Assembly (NCBI GenBank): GCA_947626845.1
Contig: CANQTW010000013.1
Span: 1-62,336 of the forward strand
From: an uncultured Oscillospiraceae bacterium
GTDB lineage: Bacteria > Bacillota > Clostridia > Oscillospirales > Oscillospiraceae
DNA length: 62,336 nucleotides
Direction: 5' to 3'
Shown here: positions 59,966-62,336 of the stretch, in pieces
How the letters are laid out: every line of letters starts with the position of its first letter
Position numbering within the stretch: the stretch's first letter is position 1
Notes under the pieces: model-generated
The model's database searches: none
Told to the model about the DNA's origin: nothing
What the model saw: the letters and a program-made list of their open reading frames with translations, nothing else
Translations under genes and position numbers: made by a program

Positions 59966-60185
59966 GCGCCCCCAGGTGGGTGATCAGCAGGACGGCCTGG
60001 GGCGTCCGGTAGAGATCGGCCAGAAAACGGTGGGTATGTACGTTGTGGGCCGTCAGGGGCCCCGTGTAGACGGCCAGCAGCAGGTCCGCCGCCAGCAGGA
60101 CGGCGGAAAATATCAGTCCCGCCTTGATCAGCAGATACGCCGGCCTGGAGATGCGCCGGCGCTTGAACCGGCTTGGTCTTGACAT
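59940..60185 (-). CDS. Small membrane protein, unknown function
   Basis: An 81-residue protein with a very basic N-terminus (SRPSRFKRRRISR) and two likely membrane helices (about 18-40 and 60-78). It starts at 60185 behind GGGAGGGAT on the minus strand and overlaps the RNase M5-like gene tail to tail by 26 bases. I do not recognise a family. The good ribosome site supports it as a gene. Confidence 0.65.
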   Translation of the reverse strand: MSRPSRFKRRRISRPAYLLIKAGLIFSAVLLAADLLLAVYTGPLTAHNVHTHRFLADLYRTPQAVLLITHLGALILEDRLA

Positions 60186-60284
60186 ACGCGATCCCTCCCT
60201 GTATCTATCATTTTACCGGCCAGGGACGGCGATTGCAATGCGTAAATCTTATGCGAATATCCAATTATAACCAGCCACTCGCGA

Positions 60285-60400
60285 CGTTCCTTTTGCGTCG
60301 TCGCTCAAGCCGCTTTACCTCGCCCTCCCTTTGGTCGGGCTCAGGCGCAGGCTTGGCTCCTCCTCTCCCCAGCGGGCTTTGCCCGCCGGGGGCCCCGGTT
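60285..60400. repeat. Dispersed repeat R2, copy 2
   Basis: Shares the block order CGTCGTCGC, TTACCTCGCC, GGGCTCAGGCGCAG, GCTCCTCCT and a GCGGGC/GCCCGC hairpin with the copy at 36405-36520. It occupies much of the 60186-60574 gap next to the recombinase. Short frames in it do not look like genes. Confidence 0.65.
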
Positions 60401-60538
60401 ACTTCGTCAGCCGTCTTGGCAATACCAATGGAAATTCCCTGCGCCGCCTTCCTCGTCTGGCGCGAAAAATCCTCGCCGCTCGGGGACGTGTCGTAGGGAA
60501 ACATTGTGAACCTACCTATTTACATATTTTATTGGTCG

Positions 60539-60564
60539 GGAGCCTGTGGTGATGCAAAGGCTCC
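60539..60564 (-). terminator. Hairpin downstream of the recombinase
   Basis: GGAGCCT / AGGCTCC, 12-base loop, 11 bases beyond the recombinase stop codon on the minus strand. The T-run is weak. Confidence 0.5.
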
Positions 60565-60574
60565 TTGGTTTGCT

Positions 60575-62257
60575 TCATGCTATTTCCAGTTCAGCGACCT
60601 GTATGAGGATGTCCTCAAGCTCCTGGGGCATGTCATCGAGAATGCCTATGTCACGGTAGTGGATGACGATCTCTTGCGGAGCACTGCGGGAATACTTCTT
60701 GGCCCGTTCTCCGACCTCGATGCGCTTGATGAAGGTGTGGAGAAGCTCCGGGGTCAGCTCATTTATCTCCGTGTACTTGTGGGCGTTCTCCAGAAAACGG
60801 TCAAAGTTGGTGGTGGAGTCCTTCAAGTCTTGTAAGCGGCCAGCCAACTCCGGGAGTGCGTTCTTGATGTGCTCCTGCTCCGTAATATACTCGTTGGAGA
60901 GTATTCTGTACTGCTCATCTGGAATCCTGCCAAGGACGTTATCCTCGTATAGACGCTTGAACAGGGACATGAGCTCTGACTGGCGTTTTGTCATCGCGGC
61001 TATCTGTTTCTCAAGACCACGGATTTCCTTTTGGGCCTCTTTTGTGCGTTTCATGCCGATGTATTCCGCGAACCTGCGTTCGTTCTGTCTTGCGAAGTGG
61101 GTGATCCGACGGAGGTCGTCAAGGACGATAGCGTTGAGGTCAGCTTCAAGAATGTAATGGGTCGAACAGACGTCCTTGCCCTTCTTCTTGTAGGTGGAAC
61201 ACATAAAGCAGTTTTTGGAGGAGTCCATTGTGTGGGAACGGTGTAGCACCATAGTCCCGCCGCAGTCCTTGCAATAGACGAGGCCGGAGAACATATCCTG
61301 CTCGTCAAAATTCGTGCGCCGGCGCTTGTGCTTGCGGATGTCCTGCACGATCTCCCATGTCTGTTTGTCGATGAGCGGTTCATGCGTTCCTTCGAAGCGG
61401 AGCTGCTCTGACTCAGGGCGTTTGATCTTTTTCTTGTTCTTGTAGGAGATCGTGGTCGTCTTCATATTGACCGTCACGCCCAGGTAAACCTCATCCTCCA
61501 GTATTTTACTCACCGTAGCTGACGACCAGGCATATGGCTTTGAAATGTCGAGGGTTGAGAGCTGTACGCCATATTTTGTGTAATAGTGGTATGCCGGTGA
61601 AGGGATCTCCTCTTGCCGAAGCTGGTTGGCTATCCTCGTCGGGCCGAGGCCGGAGGCGCAGAGGGCGAAGATGCGTTTGACCACCGGAGCCGTGTCCGGG
61701 TCTGGTACAAGATGCCGTTTGGGGTCGTCCGGGTCTTTCATGTAACCGTAGTTTGGGCGTGATGCGATCCTCGCGCCAGTCTCGGCCTTGATTTTCACCG
61801 ATGAACGTCCTTTTTGGCTGGTGTCCTTGGCGTACATCTCGTTGATGATGTTCCTGAACGGCGTAAAATCGTTGGTCGATTCCACGAGGCTGTCCACCCC
61901 GTCGTTGACGGCTATGAACCGCACACCGTAGCTGGGGAACACTAACTCGGTGTACTGGCCCACCTGAAGGTACTCCCTGCCGAGGCGGGACAGGTCTTTG
62001 ACGATCAGCGTTCCTACCTGCTCCGATTCTATGAGCTCCATGACCTCCTGCCACCCGGGGCGGTTGAAGTTGGTACCTGTGTAACCGTCGTCGTATATAA
62101 ATTTTGTGTTGGTGAAGCCTTTGTCGGCGGCGTACTTCTCTAACAATAGTCTTTGATTCTGGATGCTGTTGGAGTCATCCTCCTTACCGCTTCGCTTCTG
62201 CATATCCTCCTGGCTCAGTCGTCCGTAGAGGATGGTGTATTTTTCCTGGCTTGCCAT
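60575..62257 (-). CDS. Large serine recombinase of an integrative element
   Basis: A 560-residue serine recombinase. N-terminal resolvase domain with the nucleophile Ser15 in YGRLSQED and conserved LIVKDLSRLGREY; then a recombinase domain (GYMKDPDDPKRHLVPDPDTA), a zinc ribbon (YCKDCGGTMV ... FMCSTYKKKGKDVC; about 320-370), a coiled coil and a C-terminal DUF4368-like part (HTFIKRIEVGERAKK). This layout is typical of Tn4451/TnpX-like integrases that insert and excise conjugative or mobilisable elements. The start at 62257 is chosen because AGGAGG precedes it. It lies at the window edge; the element presumably extends further right. Confidence 0.94.
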   Translation of the reverse strand: MASQEKYTILYGRLSQEDMQKRSGKEDDSNSIQNQRLLLEKYAADKGFTNTKFIYDDGYTGTNFNRPGWQEVMELIESEQVGTLIVKDLSRLGREYLQVGQYTELVFPSYGVRFIAVNDGVDSLVESTNDFTPFRNIINEMYAKDTSQKGRSSVKIKAETGARIASRPNYGYMKDPDDPKRHLVPDPDTAPVVKRIFALCASGLGPTRIANQLRQEEIPSPAYHYYTKYGVQLSTLDISKPYAWSSATVSKILEDEVYLGVTVNMKTTTISYKNKKKIKRPESEQLRFEGTHEPLIDKQTWEIVQDIRKHKRRRTNFDEQDMFSGLVYCKDCGGTMVLHRSHTMDSSKNCFMCSTYKKKGKDVCSTHYILEADLNAIVLDDLRRITHFARQNERRFAEYIGMKRTKEAQKEIRGLEKQIAAMTKRQSELMSLFKRLYEDNVLGRIPDEQYRILSNEYITEQEHIKNALPELAGRLQDLKDSTTNFDRFLENAHKYTEINELTPELLHTFIKRIEVGERAKKYSRSAPQEIVIHYRDIGILDDMPQELEDILIQVAELEIA

Positions 62258-62336
62258 ATTTCCTCCTGTTACAATAAATTTACCCCAACTTCGTGGCAGG
62301 CGGCCACGGGCGAGGGGCATCTCGTTGCCCAAGCTG

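Overview
The window reads as a chromosomal segment of a GC-rich, endospore-forming Firmicute, most likely a gut member of the Oscillospiraceae/Eubacteriales. Evidence: spoIVA, a Spo0A-like regulator and a SpoIID/LytB protein (sporulation); RNase J, QueA, HolA, ComEC and formate-THF ligase (Firmicutes housekeeping); strong aGGAGG ribosome sites; sigma-A promoters with the 17-base spacer. The high coding GC creates very long antisense open frames, which I left out. No tRNA, rRNA or CRISPR array was recognised.

Layout. 0.1-4.3 kb: a flotillin-like protein, a hairpin-bounded non-coding insertion that looks like a transposase-less IS200/IS605-type element, then an ECF-type sigma factor and its membrane partner. 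4.4-8.4 kb: spoIVA behind a sigma-E-like promoter, then RNase J with a structured leader and an ArsC-like protein. 8.45-11.4 kb: a CsoR-controlled copper operon whose CopA carries a C-terminal CopZ domain with its own internal ribosome site. 11.4-33.3 kb: an arabinan/arabino-oligosaccharide locus with two GH43 enzymes, a GH127 beta-L-arabinofuranosidase, two substrate-binding proteins (one fused to carbohydrate-binding-like domains), two permease pairs, an NHL-Yip1 membrane protein, a membrane-anchored DUF5696 protein, a LamG-type lipoprotein and an MsmK/UgpC-type ATPase. The likely logic is extracellular binding and trimming of arabinose-containing glycans, ABC uptake, and intracellular release of arabinose.

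33.3-39 kb: PepC aminopeptidase, then an AT-richer islet with three small HTH regulators (each near a palindrome), a duplicated lipoprotein (one copy truncated), dispersed repeats, and a rhomboid-like membrane protein with a zinc ribbon. 39-49.8 kb: metK-rlmB, a large degenerate P-type-ATPase-like pseudoenzyme, an EF-G-like GTPase with altered GTPase motifs, an orphan Spo0A-like protein with a degenerate receiver, a GH13 enzyme, a cluster of near-perfect hairpins, and asd. 50-60.2 kb: SpoIID/LytB protein, queA, a Phd/PIN toxin-antitoxin pair, fhs-fchA (one-carbon metabolism), comEC, holA and an RNase M5-like TOPRIM protein. 60.2-62.3 kb: a dispersed repeat and a large serine recombinase, probably the edge of an integrative element continuing beyond the window.

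The most novel candidates are the pseudo-P-type ATPase, the hairpin-bounded RNA-like insertion with its solo-hairpin counterpart near 34.9 kb, the internal CopZ start in copA, the degenerate Spo0A paralogue, and the DUF5696/NHL-Yip1/dual-transporter module. All family calls were made by reading motifs, without database searches.
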